From the NCBI RefSeq assembly GCF_029351045.1, contig NZ_JARKIN010000001.1, forward strand, positions 555,001 to 619,000: a stretch of DNA of 64,000 nucleotides. The letters run 5' to 3'. This stretch comes from Streptomyces sp. WMMB303. GTDB taxonomy: Bacteria > Actinomycetota > Actinomycetes > Streptomycetales > Streptomycetaceae. Shown piece by piece: positions 18,801-29,618 of the stretch (positions within the stretch are counted from its first letter, which is position 1; every line of letters starts with the position of its first letter). Under the pieces are notes generated by a model that was not told the origin of the DNA, did not search any database, and saw only the letters and a list, made by a program, of their open reading frames with translations. The position numbers and the translations under genes were made by a program.

Positions 18801-20657
18801 GGCCGCCGGGTGGTCGGGCAGTCCGAGGAGTTCGGCCAGGCGCTCCTCGGCGCCGAGGGTTTCGGCGGCGGCACGCTCGGCGGTGTACGCCCCCTCGGCG
18901 GCCTCCGCTGCGTCCGCGGCCCGGGCGGCGGCGAGTTCGGCGCCCGCGTGCCCCTCGGCCAGCTCCCGGGCGCGCTCGCCGCTGCGGACCGCCGCCTCCC
19001 GGGCCGAGTCGAACGCGGCGACCGCGCTCTTCTCCGCGTCGCCGGCCGCCAGTGCGGCGCGTGCCGGGTCGGACTCGGGGTCGCTGTCGTCGAGCCAGCC
19101 GGCCCGGACCGCCTGCTCCATCTCCGCTTCCACCTCGGCGCGGCGCTGGCGCAGGTGTTCAGTCTCGCTGCGGGCGCGCTCCCCCTCGGTGGCCGCCGCG
19201 GTGGCGTCCTGGTGCGCGGCCTCGCTCTCGTGCTGCAGCGCGGCGGAGCGCTCCTCCTGCTCACCGGCGATGCGCTCGCTGTCCCGGGCCGCGGCGTTGA
19301 GGGCGCCGACCAGCGCTTCGGCGGCCCGGGCGCGGGCCTCCAGCGCGGGTGCGGCGTCCCGCTCGGCCTCCTGGATGGCGGCGGCCACCCGGGCCGAACG
19401 GTCGGCGGCAGTCCGGTGCGCGAGTACGGTTTCGGCCGCCTGCCACGCGGAGTGCAGGGTGCGGGCCTCGCTCAGTTCACGCTTGTGCGCCGCCGCCGAC
19501 TTCTCCGCTGCGGCCAGCGCCAGCGAGGCGTGCCGGTAGGCCAGTTCGGCGGCGGTGCGGGAGGCGCGGGTGCGCGCGTCCTCCACGCCGGTCACCGACT
19601 CCTGCGCCTGCTGGAGCTGCTCGGCCAGTTCGGCGGCGCGGCCCCGCTCCCGGGAGCCGCGCGCCGCGAGGCGGCGGGCCAGCTGCCGGGTGCGGCGCTC
19701 GGCCCCGGCGTGGATCTCCCGGGCTCTGGCCCGGGTCTCGGCGGCCTCGGTGATGCGGTGCAGATGCTCCAGGGAACCGGCGGTGAAGTCGCGTTCGGCC
19801 GTCAGCTCGGCACGGCGGCCGAGCTTGTGCGCGAAGCCGTGCACGAGGTCGGCGAGTCCGTCGGTGTCCCGGGTGTCGGTGACGGCGCGCAGCAGCAGGT
19901 CGGTGAAGTCCGAGTCGTTCTTGACGGCGAACAGACCCGCGGCCTCGCCCTCGTCGGCGTTCATCTCGCGCTGGTAGCGGAAGAGTTCGGGATCGAGGCC
20001 GAGTGTGGTCAGGTGCTCGTTCCAGCGTTCGTGGATCTCCTCCCAGACCACGTCCAGGTTCGGGTACGCCTTGCCCGTCTCGGCCAGGACGTCGCGGAAG
20101 CCCTTCATGGTGCGTCGCCTGCCGCGTGCCGAGGACGCGCCCTCGGCACGCGGCCGCAGCGCCGCCGACTCGGCGACCGGGAGGGAGTCCAGGGACAGGC
20201 CGGGGCCCGGCCGGAAGGAGTACCACGCCTCGGCGAACTTGCGCGGGTCGCCGGAGACCTGGCGGCCGCGCCACTCGCTGACCTTGCCGACGACGATGGT
20301 CTCGCCGGTCCTGGTGTGCTGCCACTCCAGCGCGACGTGCCCGCAGTCGTCCGCGAGCAGGAACTTGCGCAGCACGCCCGAGCTGGCGCCGCCCAGGGTG
20401 TTGCGGTGGCCGGGCAGCATCACCGAAAAGATCAGCTTGAGCAGGACGGACTTGCCGCCGCCGTTCTCCAGGAAGAGCACCCCGGCGGGAGCGGGACGGC
20501 GCGGCGAGCCCTGCGGCTCCTCCTCGAAGAAGTCCGCCTGCTTCGGTGCGGGGCTGGGCACCGGCTCTCCCACCCCGCGCAGGTCCAGCACGGTGTCGGC
20601 GTAGCGCGCACCGGCGGGCCCGATCGAGTAGAGGCGGATCCGGGACAGCTCGTACAT
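15696..20657 (-). CDS. SMC-like ATPase (JetC/MksB/MukB type) of a three-gene condensin-like operon
   Basis: A 1653-aa SMC-like protein: N-terminal ATPase lobe (Walker A LENGGGKS, residues 63-70), a long Ala/Glu/Arg-rich coiled coil, a globular hinge-like domain near the middle (around DSRMLGALGDGGLLPPGPDV and LPGWRYLAQAVDPADH), a second coiled coil and a C-terminal lobe with signature FSGGQLLTAAIA (about 1478) and Walker B TLFLDNPIG (Asp1516). The usual Walker B glutamate is Asn1517. A charged tail follows. The start is MYELSRIRLYS at 20657; the frame is open further upstream without homology. It ends the operon kleisin-like, KITE-like, SMC, as in Wadjet JetABC or MksFEB. It probably loads on DNA for chromosome organisation or plasmid defence. 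Confidence 0.85.
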   Translation of the reverse strand: MYELSRIRLYSIGPAGARYADTVLDLRGVGEPVPSPAPKQADFFEEEPQGSPRRPAPAGVLFLENGGGKSVLLKLIFSVMLPGHRNTLGGASSGVLRKFLLADDCGHVALEWQHTRTGETIVVGKVSEWRGRQVSGDPRKFAEAWYSFRPGPGLSLDSLPVAESAALRPRAEGASSARGRRRTMKGFRDVLAETGKAYPNLDVVWEEIHERWNEHLTTLGLDPELFRYQREMNADEGEAAGLFAVKNDSDFTDLLLRAVTDTRDTDGLADLVHGFAHKLGRRAELTAERDFTAGSLEHLHRITEAAETRARAREIHAGAERRTRQLARRLAARGSRERGRAAELAEQLQQAQESVTGVEDARTRASRTAAELAYRHASLALAAAEKSAAAHKRELSEARTLHSAWQAAETVLAHRTAADRSARVAAAIQEAERDAAPALEARARAAEALVGALNAAARDSERIAGEQEERSAALQHESEAAHQDATAAATEGERARSETEHLRQRRAEVEAEMEQAVRAGWLDDSDPESDPARAALAAGDAEKSAVAAFDSAREAAVRSGERARELAEGHAGAELAAARAADAAEAAEGAYTAERAAAETLGAEERLAELLGLPDHPAAAENAGAAGPSRPSVPGQRDAGSARGPRASAADTAPAAGAGAVPGQGGAPEDGAGRGARPAPRAVPDRDTPTGQVPLSAEELDRSAETLQELLDEGVAAAERQLFELRTAAADDSRMLGALGDGGLLPPGPDVTATVEYLGEHGVPALPGWRYLAQAVDPADHAAVLAARPELVDGVIITDPQSHARAREVLAGAVLLPRSAVAVGTSAALLAPAPAPDGGGEGSAAAQVFLVPPNPAMHDEDAADGERGRLRERAATRDEEIRCLAARLSADRALAARLASWRGGCPEGRLLELAEAAARAREAAEAARQHLAQVREDRAEADEQAAETARVRDERQEAAQRARRAADALAGLAFRLRERAGRQARLRELTDEVAAARERAEQCLERARAADADRREAQRAADDARRTARTLRAERAEIAGVPDAPAQPDADAEGGTPAAERTSSLPDLRAAYRSASQLYEKVGVGADLRAEQARSEGDESAAKAALDRLSNKVRTRAAQLLEGPDGADGPSRQAAAARAEALVQRLEARGSDISEQLGRFRGEAERLSPSEGERHTELPDTLVPSDAAQAQTLLRTANAELATRGDELEAARAAHTALQRDHSAAEDAAGGFDETAAVLRDLLREPTAPAPGGDGEEASEPYAGGPAEARQAAAEARRSLRGCAADLSTAEQSVREACEMLVRHANSSRYEQVRTPARQQVRELPAAALPDHAAAWATAFAPRLRVLTDELAQLERNRDSIVDRLRGLAESSLTTLRSAQRLSRLPEGLGEWSGQEFLRIRFDDPDQATLTERLGEVIDEATRAAVRKNSDLRRDGMTLLLRGVHAALQPRGVAVEILKPDAVLRAERVPVGQMGDVFSGGQLLTAAIALYCTMAALRSNDRGHDKHRHAGTLFLDNPIGRANATYLLELQRAVADALGVQLLYTTGLFDTTALAEFPLVIRLRNDADLRAGLKYISVEEHMRPGVPRPEADEDEAAVHGEITATRMFRRPGQDPSDGQDEPPARPQEPDARPDVPAPQQPGDASDAAHSPHG

Positions 20658-20719
20658 GGCGGCGGGGCTCTCGTTGGTGTGGCGGGCGGTGCCCGGAGGG
20701 GGCGGTCGGTCAGGGTCGG

Positions 20720-21601
20720 TCAGGAGTGGAAGGGCAGTCCGGCGTCCGGAACCAGTTCCGGATCGTCGTCCCGGGGCGGCAGCAGGCTGGCCGTGCCGTC
20801 CGAGACGGGTACGACGCCCAGTTCCAGCAATTCGGCCATGGCCGCGCTGCCCGCCATGTCGCGGACCTGCAACTGGTAGCGCGCGGTGGTGCGGTAGGTG
20901 CCGCCCGCGTCGTCCCCGGTGCGCTGGAGGAACCCGGAGTCGGCGAGGAAGGCGACGGCCTTGGCGATGATGCCGGTGGTGGAGCCGGCGAGGCGCCGCG
21001 CGTCCTTGGTGGCGCCGGTCGCGCTGCGCCGGGCGTAGACCCGCCAGGCGGCCTCCAGTCCGGGCGCGTCGGTCGCCGGGTCGGTGTTCTCGCCCTCGGC
21101 CTCGGCACGCTCCTCCAGCCTGCGGCATGCCTGCCGCACGAAGGAGTCCACGCCGTTGACGCTGATCCGGCCGATGTACCCGTCGTCGGCCAGGTCCTCC
21201 GGGCGCGGGAAGGCCATCGCGGCGCAGGCCAGATGGGCGAGGCCGTGCAGGAAACGGTCCGCAGAGTCGGCGCCGGCCCGGCGCGCGTAGTCGCCCATGC
21301 GGACCGCGAAGGCGGAATCCTCGGCGGCGGCCAGCGCCATACCGGCGCGGGTGGAGACCTCCAGCACGACCAGGCCCAGTCCGGTGGCGACGGCGTCGGC
21401 CAGCCGTGCGAAGGGCGGTTCGTCACGGTAGCGGCGCAGGAGTTCGGTGTACTCGGCGTCCCGGGCGGGCGCCAGCTTCGGTTGCAGGCCGAAGGAGACC
21501 AGGCGGGCCGCGTCGGCGGCGTCCGCGGGGGTCACCCGCGGCGCCGGGCCGGTGTCGGCGGGCCCCGCCGCGTGCTCGGGCTCCGGCGCGGGGTCAGTCA
21601 T
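20720..21601 (-). CDS. KITE-like (MukE/JetB/MksE-type) subunit of the SMC complex
   Basis: A 293-aa protein in the middle of the operon, 51 bp after the kleisin-like gene and 62 bp before the SMC gene. The N-terminal about 35 residues are disordered; the rest looks like tandem winged helices (YTELLRRYRDEPPFARLADA, STTGIIAKAVAFLADSGFLQ, then RYQLQVRDMAGSAAMAELLE). Position, size and winged-helix pattern match MukE/JetB/MksE proteins, which bridge kleisin and SMC heads. Sequence similarity to those families is too weak to show by eye, so the name is inferred from context. Confidence 0.6.
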   Translation of the reverse strand: MTDPAPEPEHAAGPADTGPAPRVTPADAADAARLVSFGLQPKLAPARDAEYTELLRRYRDEPPFARLADAVATGLGLVVLEVSTRAGMALAAAEDSAFAVRMGDYARRAGADSADRFLHGLAHLACAAMAFPRPEDLADDGYIGRISVNGVDSFVRQACRRLEERAEAEGENTDPATDAPGLEAAWRVYARRSATGATKDARRLAGSTTGIIAKAVAFLADSGFLQRTGDDAGGTYRTTARYQLQVRDMAGSAAMAELLELGVVPVSDGTASLLPPRDDDPELVPDAGLPFHS

Positions 21602-21652
21602 GGTCGCTCCAGTTCACAGTGGTGCCGGGCCGGACGGCTGCGGGCAACGGGC

Positions 21653-23200
21653 TCACGCGGCCTCCGTCCGGTCCGCGGCCATGCCCGCCGCGTCCAGCAG
21701 GGCCGTGCCCACGATCAGGTCGGCTCCGCCGAACTCGGGGTCTTCGAGCTGCTCTCCGTCGTCGACGGCGAACAGCAGCCGCTGTTCACCCTGCCGGTAG
21801 GCCGTGCCCACCGGTGGGCTCGCGGCGTGGATGGCGAGGAGGGCGATCAGATACGGCAGCTCCGGATCGCGTCGACGGGCGTCGGCCAGCAGTCCGGACA
21901 GCCGCCGGGGCGCGTCCGGCGGCAGCTCCAGCAGCTCGGTGGCCGCCGCGAACTGCTCCTCGCTGAAGCGGCTGTCGTCGGGGGTGGCGACCAGGTCGGG
22001 CTCGGGCATCTCGGCACCGAGGTGCTCGCGCGGCGCCGGCGGGGTCAGCAGCAGGTCGGTGAGGTCGCCCAGCCGTACGGTGCCGGGCGTGCGCAGCCCG
22101 GCGCCGCGGGCGAAGAAGGCGTCGGTCACCCGGCACGCATCCGACAGCGCCAGCGGCAGCACGGGCGCCAGGAGCTGGCCGTGCAGGTCGAGCCCGGCGC
22201 GGGCCGCGGGCGGCGCGAAGGACTGCCGGTCCTGTTCGGCGCGGAAGAGCGGTCCGGCCTCCAGCAGCCGGGACTGCAGCTGGGTGTGGCGGCGGATGCA
22301 GTCCTTGACGATGTCGACCAGTTCGGCGGCCCGGCGCTTGTGGTCCGGCCCCCGTTCGGCGGCGGCCTCGTCGCGGGCCTTGCGGATGTTGGTGAGGATG
22401 GCGTTCTCGTGTCGGTAGCGGTCGGCGACGTGGTCGAGGGCTTCGTTGATCATGTCGGGGACGGCGCTCAGCCAGTCGACGGCCCGTACGTCGCGCCGGG
22501 TGGCCTCCAGGGTGCGGCGCAGCGTCTCCGCGTACTGGACCGTGCGGTAGCGGGCCTGTTCCGCGGCGAGCTGGGCGTCGGCGAGGCGGCCGCGGCTGAT
22601 GAGGACCTCCAGCTTGACCTCGGCGGCGATCTGGGCGCTGGTGACGTCCGTGTCCAGCGCACCGACCAGGACGTTGACGGCCTCGTCGGTGGTGCGCAGG
22701 TACACGCTGCCGCCGGGGCCGGGCACTTCTTCGACGAGTTTGAAGTCGTAGTCCCGGCGCACGTAGCTGCCGTCGGGGCCGAACGTGCCGTAGACGGCGC
22801 GGAAACCGCGGTCCACACTGCCGACGTTGATCATGTTCTCCAGCACCCAGCGGGCCACGCGTTCGTGTTCGGCGGTGGCGCGCTCGGGCGCCTGCGCCGC
22901 GACCCGCGGCAGCAGCTTGGCGACGACCTGGTCGTGGTCGGCGCCGGTGTCGAAGTCCATCTGGAGCGTGACCAGGTCGATGGCGGCCAGCGCCAGCTCG
23001 GCCATCTCATAGGCGCGGTACTCGCCCGCGAGGTTGGCCTTGCGGGTGTCGAGGTCGTGCAGCGGCGCGGTGCAGGCGAGCGCGCGCAGGCGGCGGGCCA
23101 GGCCCTCGTCGGCCGCGGGGCCCGGAGCCGGGGAGGATGCGGCCGCACCGGTCCGTACCGGGATGCTCGTCGTGGTGGCGCTCTCAGTCACGACGCACAC
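21653..23200 (-). CDS. Kleisin-like (MukF/JetA/MksF-type) subunit of the SMC complex
   Basis: About 515 aa, first gene of the SMC operon. The N-terminal region (LHDLDTRKANLAGEYRAYEM and following helices) resembles a winged-helix dimerisation domain. The centre is a helical bundle or coiled coil (ARYRTVQYAETLRRTLEATR, VADRYRHENAILTNIRKARD), and the C-terminal third is another compact domain with FAVDDGEQLEDPEFGGADLI. This layout and the gene order fit JetA/MksF. The start is chosen at GTG 23200, because GGGGGG lies about 10 bp upstream; GTG 23191 is also possible. The frame is open to 23245. The assignment rests on context more than on motifs. Confidence 0.6.
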   Translation of the reverse strand: MCVVTESATTTSIPVRTGAAASSPAPGPAADEGLARRLRALACTAPLHDLDTRKANLAGEYRAYEMAELALAAIDLVTLQMDFDTGADHDQVVAKLLPRVAAQAPERATAEHERVARWVLENMINVGSVDRGFRAVYGTFGPDGSYVRRDYDFKLVEEVPGPGGSVYLRTTDEAVNVLVGALDTDVTSAQIAAEVKLEVLISRGRLADAQLAAEQARYRTVQYAETLRRTLEATRRDVRAVDWLSAVPDMINEALDHVADRYRHENAILTNIRKARDEAAAERGPDHKRRAAELVDIVKDCIRRHTQLQSRLLEAGPLFRAEQDRQSFAPPAARAGLDLHGQLLAPVLPLALSDACRVTDAFFARGAGLRTPGTVRLGDLTDLLLTPPAPREHLGAEMPEPDLVATPDDSRFSEEQFAAATELLELPPDAPRRLSGLLADARRRDPELPYLIALLAIHAASPPVGTAYRQGEQRLLFAVDDGEQLEDPEFGGADLIVGTALLDAAGMAADRTEAA

Positions 23201-23328
23201 ATTATGCGGTCCCCCCGACAGGATCCGAAACGGCACGGTTGTCACGGTCCGGGCGGTTGCCGCACACCGCGCGGCAGCCCGGCCCGCACGACCACCTCGG
23301 TGCGGCGCGGCAGCAGCGGTGCACCGGG

Positions 23329-24027
23329 TCAGCCGAGCCGGCGGGCGTACGCCTGAGCGAGCTGGCGGCGGGAGTCGTCGAGGTAGTCGGCGAGCAGCAG
23401 CTCCGCACCCGGTCCGTCGCCGTCCCGGAGGGTACGCAGGATCTGCTCGTTGCGGGGCAGATAGGGCTCGTGGAAGCGGCGGGGGTCGTCCATCACCTGG
23501 AATACCAGCCGCAGTTCGGCCAGCACCCCGCGCATCATCTCATCGGCCCGCGGGCTGCCGGCGAGCTGCACGAGTCCCTCGTGGAAGCGCATGTTGGCGG
23601 TCCCCAGATCGCGCCAGCGGTGCGCGGCCGCCGCGGCCCGCCCCGCCGCGACCGCCGCCGCCATCGCCGCCACGGCCTGCTCCGGGCAGGGCGGCCCGGC
23701 CGGTTCGCGCAGCGCGGCGCACTCCAGAAGGCGGCGCACGCGGTAGAGGTCCTCCAGGTCCTCGACGGTGAGCTTGCGCACGAACATGCCCCGGTTGAGC
23801 TCGTGCACCAGCAGCCGCTCGTGGGTGAGCAGCCGGAACGCCTCACGCAGGGTGTTGCGCGAGACTCCGAGCGCGCTGCCGATCTCCTCCTCCGCGAGCC
23901 GCATGCCGGGCAGGAAGCCGCCCTCGATGATCCGGGCGCGCAGGATGCCCGCGACCCGCTCCGCGGTGCTGGTGCGCTCCAACGACGCTCGTTCGCCGCG
24001 GAGTTGTTCCAGCACGTGGTCGGTCAT
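23329..24027 (-). CDS. GntR-family transcriptional regulator, FadR subfamily (FCD domain)
   Basis: A 232-aa regulator. The N-terminal winged helix (about 15-85) contains RARIIEGGFLPGMRLAEEEI and the recognition helix LGVSRNTLREAFRLLTHE. The C-terminal all-helical FCD ligand domain has LYRVRRLLECAALRE, NMRFHEGLVQLAGS and HEPYLPRNEQILRTLRDGDG, whose histidines bind metal and carboxylate effectors. It lies 100 bp downstream of the oxoprolinase/hydantoinase gene on the same strand and may regulate it. The ATG at 24027 has no strong ribosome-binding site; the frame is open to 24162, but the extra residues are low complexity. Confidence 0.92.
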   Translation of the reverse strand: MTDHVLEQLRGERASLERTSTAERVAGILRARIIEGGFLPGMRLAEEEIGSALGVSRNTLREAFRLLTHERLLVHELNRGMFVRKLTVEDLEDLYRVRRLLECAALREPAGPPCPEQAVAAMAAAVAAGRAAAAAHRWRDLGTANMRFHEGLVQLAGSPRADEMMRGVLAELRLVFQVMDDPRRFHEPYLPRNEQILRTLRDGDGPGAELLLADYLDDSRRQLAQAYARRLG

Positions 24028-24127
24028 GGGTTGCAGTGAACCGCACCGGCCGAAAGGGGACAACACGGGGGTCCCGGACCGGTCGGTGCGCCCGTCCGCT
24101 CGCCCTCCGGGTGGCCGGCGCCGCGGG

Positions 24128-27733
<3,606 letters not shown>

Positions 27734-27816
27734 GGTGCCCGTGGCGCGCAGCGCCGCAAGGCGGGGAAGCCCGGCCGCACCCTCCCGCCGTACGGCGCCG
27801 AAGGAGGGCGGAAGAG

Positions 27817-29295
27817 TCAGGCGGCGGGCGGGGTGAGGCGGCCGCGCACGGCGATCTGGACTCCCGCCTCCTCGGCCGGATCGGCGGCCAGCCGGCGCAG
27901 CCGCTCCACGACTCGTGCGTCTCCGGTGGCGGCGTGCTCGGCGGCGACCTCCCGGGTGGACTCCTCGCAGTCCCACAGGCACTCGATGGCGAACCCCGCG
28001 GGGAAGGAGGGGTCGGTGGCGGCGAGGGAGCGGGCGGTGCGCCCGCGCAGCTGGGAGGAGGCGGTCTCCCGGTAGATGTGCCGCAGCACCGGTGCCGCGC
28101 AGCCGATGGACAGCCGCCCGGCGCCGTCCACCAGCGGCCACAGTGCCGGGCTGTCGGGTCCTTCCAGGCGGATGGTGCGGCGCAGCGCTGCGAGGACGGC
28201 CTCGGCATCCTGCTCACCGCCCCGGCAGGCCAGCATCTCGGCGGCGACAGTCGCGAGCCCGGGCGGCAGCGCCCCCTCGGGAGCGGCGGCCCACCGGCGG
28301 GCGCGCTCCAGCGCGGCCGGCGACCGCATGCGGGCGAAGGCGGAGGTGGCGGCGTCGGCGACGGTCTCGGCCGGGTCGGCGGCGGCTTCCTCGACGAGAT
28401 CGAGGACCGCGGGGTCGTTGCGGTCGGTCAGGTGCCGCAGGGCGGCGGCTCGCGCGGCCTCGTGGGGTCCGCGCGCCGCGGCCAGCAGCAGCGGGCGGTC
28501 CTCGGGCCCGGCGACGGCGGACAGGCAGCGGGCGGCGGGGGCCTCGCGGTGCTGGCGGGGGTGCTGGTCGTGGCCGTCCTGTGCCCAGTGGAGGATCTCC
28601 CGCACGCTCCAGCCGGGCCGCGGTCCGGGGCTGCGGAGCTGGCGCTGCCAGCGGTCGAAGGAGCGGCACTCCCGGGCCCGGCGCAGCCGCTCGGCCTGCT
28701 CGGGATGCGCGGGGTCCTCCGCCCACAGCCGCCATGGGCGGGGTTCGAAGGCGTCACGCGCGGCTTCGGCGAGCTCGGCGTCGCCCTCCGGAGTGCGGGG
28801 GAAGCGGGCCAGCACGGCAGGGCCCAGGGGGCGCAGGCCGGCGTCGGTGTCGCGGACGGCGAGCTCGTCCAGCGCCCATTGCCAGTTCGCGCCGGTGGTG
28901 GCATAGCGGCGCAGCAGTTCCAGGGGTGCGTTGTCCTGGCTGCCGCCCCGGGCCGCCGCGTAGGAGGCGAGGTGGCCGAGCACGGAGAGGGCGAGCCCGG
29001 TGCGGCTCTCGGCCTCTTCGGGGGTGCAGAGCAGGTCCGCGGGGTCGAAGAGGTGCGCGGCGATGTCGTCGAGCCCGGCGTCCAGCTCGCTGTGCAGACG
29101 GGCGTAGTACAGGGAGCGGTGCTCGACCTGCCAGTCCCGCCTGGGGTCGTGCAGCACGCAGTGCCGTAGCGCGGCGAGCGCCTCGGCGCGCGGCGCGGCG
29201 AGCGCGTGCAGCGTTCCGTCGCCGCGGCCCCTCTGGAGGAGGCCGAGCAGCGTACCGCTGGGCGCTATGTCTGAATCGACGGAATCGACGAACAT
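27817..29295 (-). CDS. HEAT-repeat (PBS lyase-like) protein of unknown function
   Basis: About 492 aa, largely alpha-helical and Ala/Arg/Leu-rich. After a conserved N-terminus (IAPSGTLLGLLQRGRGDGTL) come repeated helical pairs typical of HEAT repeats, for example EAARAAALRHLTDRNDPAVL and ETVADAATSAFARMRSPAAL in the second half. Such solenoids bind proteins; no catalytic motif is visible. The start is taken at ATG 29295, because homologues I recall begin just before the IAPSGTL stretch; ATG 29307 is an alternative. It lies 83 bp upstream of the hydantoinase gene and may be co-transcribed with it. Confidence 0.75.
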   Translation of the reverse strand: MFVDSVDSDIAPSGTLLGLLQRGRGDGTLHALAAPRAEALAALRHCVLHDPRRDWQVEHRSLYYARLHSELDAGLDDIAAHLFDPADLLCTPEEAESRTGLALSVLGHLASYAAARGGSQDNAPLELLRRYATTGANWQWALDELAVRDTDAGLRPLGPAVLARFPRTPEGDAELAEAARDAFEPRPWRLWAEDPAHPEQAERLRRARECRSFDRWQRQLRSPGPRPGWSVREILHWAQDGHDQHPRQHREAPAARCLSAVAGPEDRPLLLAAARGPHEAARAAALRHLTDRNDPAVLDLVEEAAADPAETVADAATSAFARMRSPAALERARRWAAAPEGALPPGLATVAAEMLACRGGEQDAEAVLAALRRTIRLEGPDSPALWPLVDGAGRLSIGCAAPVLRHIYRETASSQLRGRTARSLAATDPSFPAGFAIECLWDCEESTREVAAEHAATGDARVVERLRRLAADPAEEAGVQIAVRGRLTPPAA

Positions 29296-29618
29296 AAGAG
29301 TCAGCATCCGGTGCGGGGTATTCGACTGGCAACGGGATTTCCGTTGCCGGGCATTCTTGCCGGTGACCACGGTTCTACTCCTGGGTTTCACCTTTCGGAG
29401 CGAGGACACCCGGCCGGCAGCCGGAGCTTACCCGGAGTGACGCATTCCGCCGAGCCCGGCCGCCCGCGGCACCCGGACCGGGCCTCCCGCCCGGGCCCGG
29501 GCGGCCTACCGGGACATATGACGGCAGCACCACCGCATCGAGTGTGGCCGAATCCCTTACGGGGAGTCGTGGGCTGTGTCACAGTCGTAATCGACTCTCC
29601 CCCGTATCGGAGTTCTCC
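29296..29618. other. Divergent intergenic region
   Basis: This is 323 bp between the HEAT-repeat gene (minus) and the SpoIIE-phosphatase gene (plus), somewhat less GC-rich than its surroundings. It must hold both promoters. I see no convincing -35/-10 pair or small gene. CGGAG at 29608-29612 is the ribosome-binding site for the phosphatase gene. Confidence 0.4.

Noticed and set aside
16662..20879. Long plus-strand open frame opposite the SMC gene
   Set aside because: The product is Gly/Arg/Leu-rich without motifs, whereas the minus strand has ATPase motifs.
20658..21128. Extended N-terminus of the SMC protein in the same frame
   Set aside because: The residues upstream are low complexity and overlap the KITE-like gene; the conserved start is at 20657.
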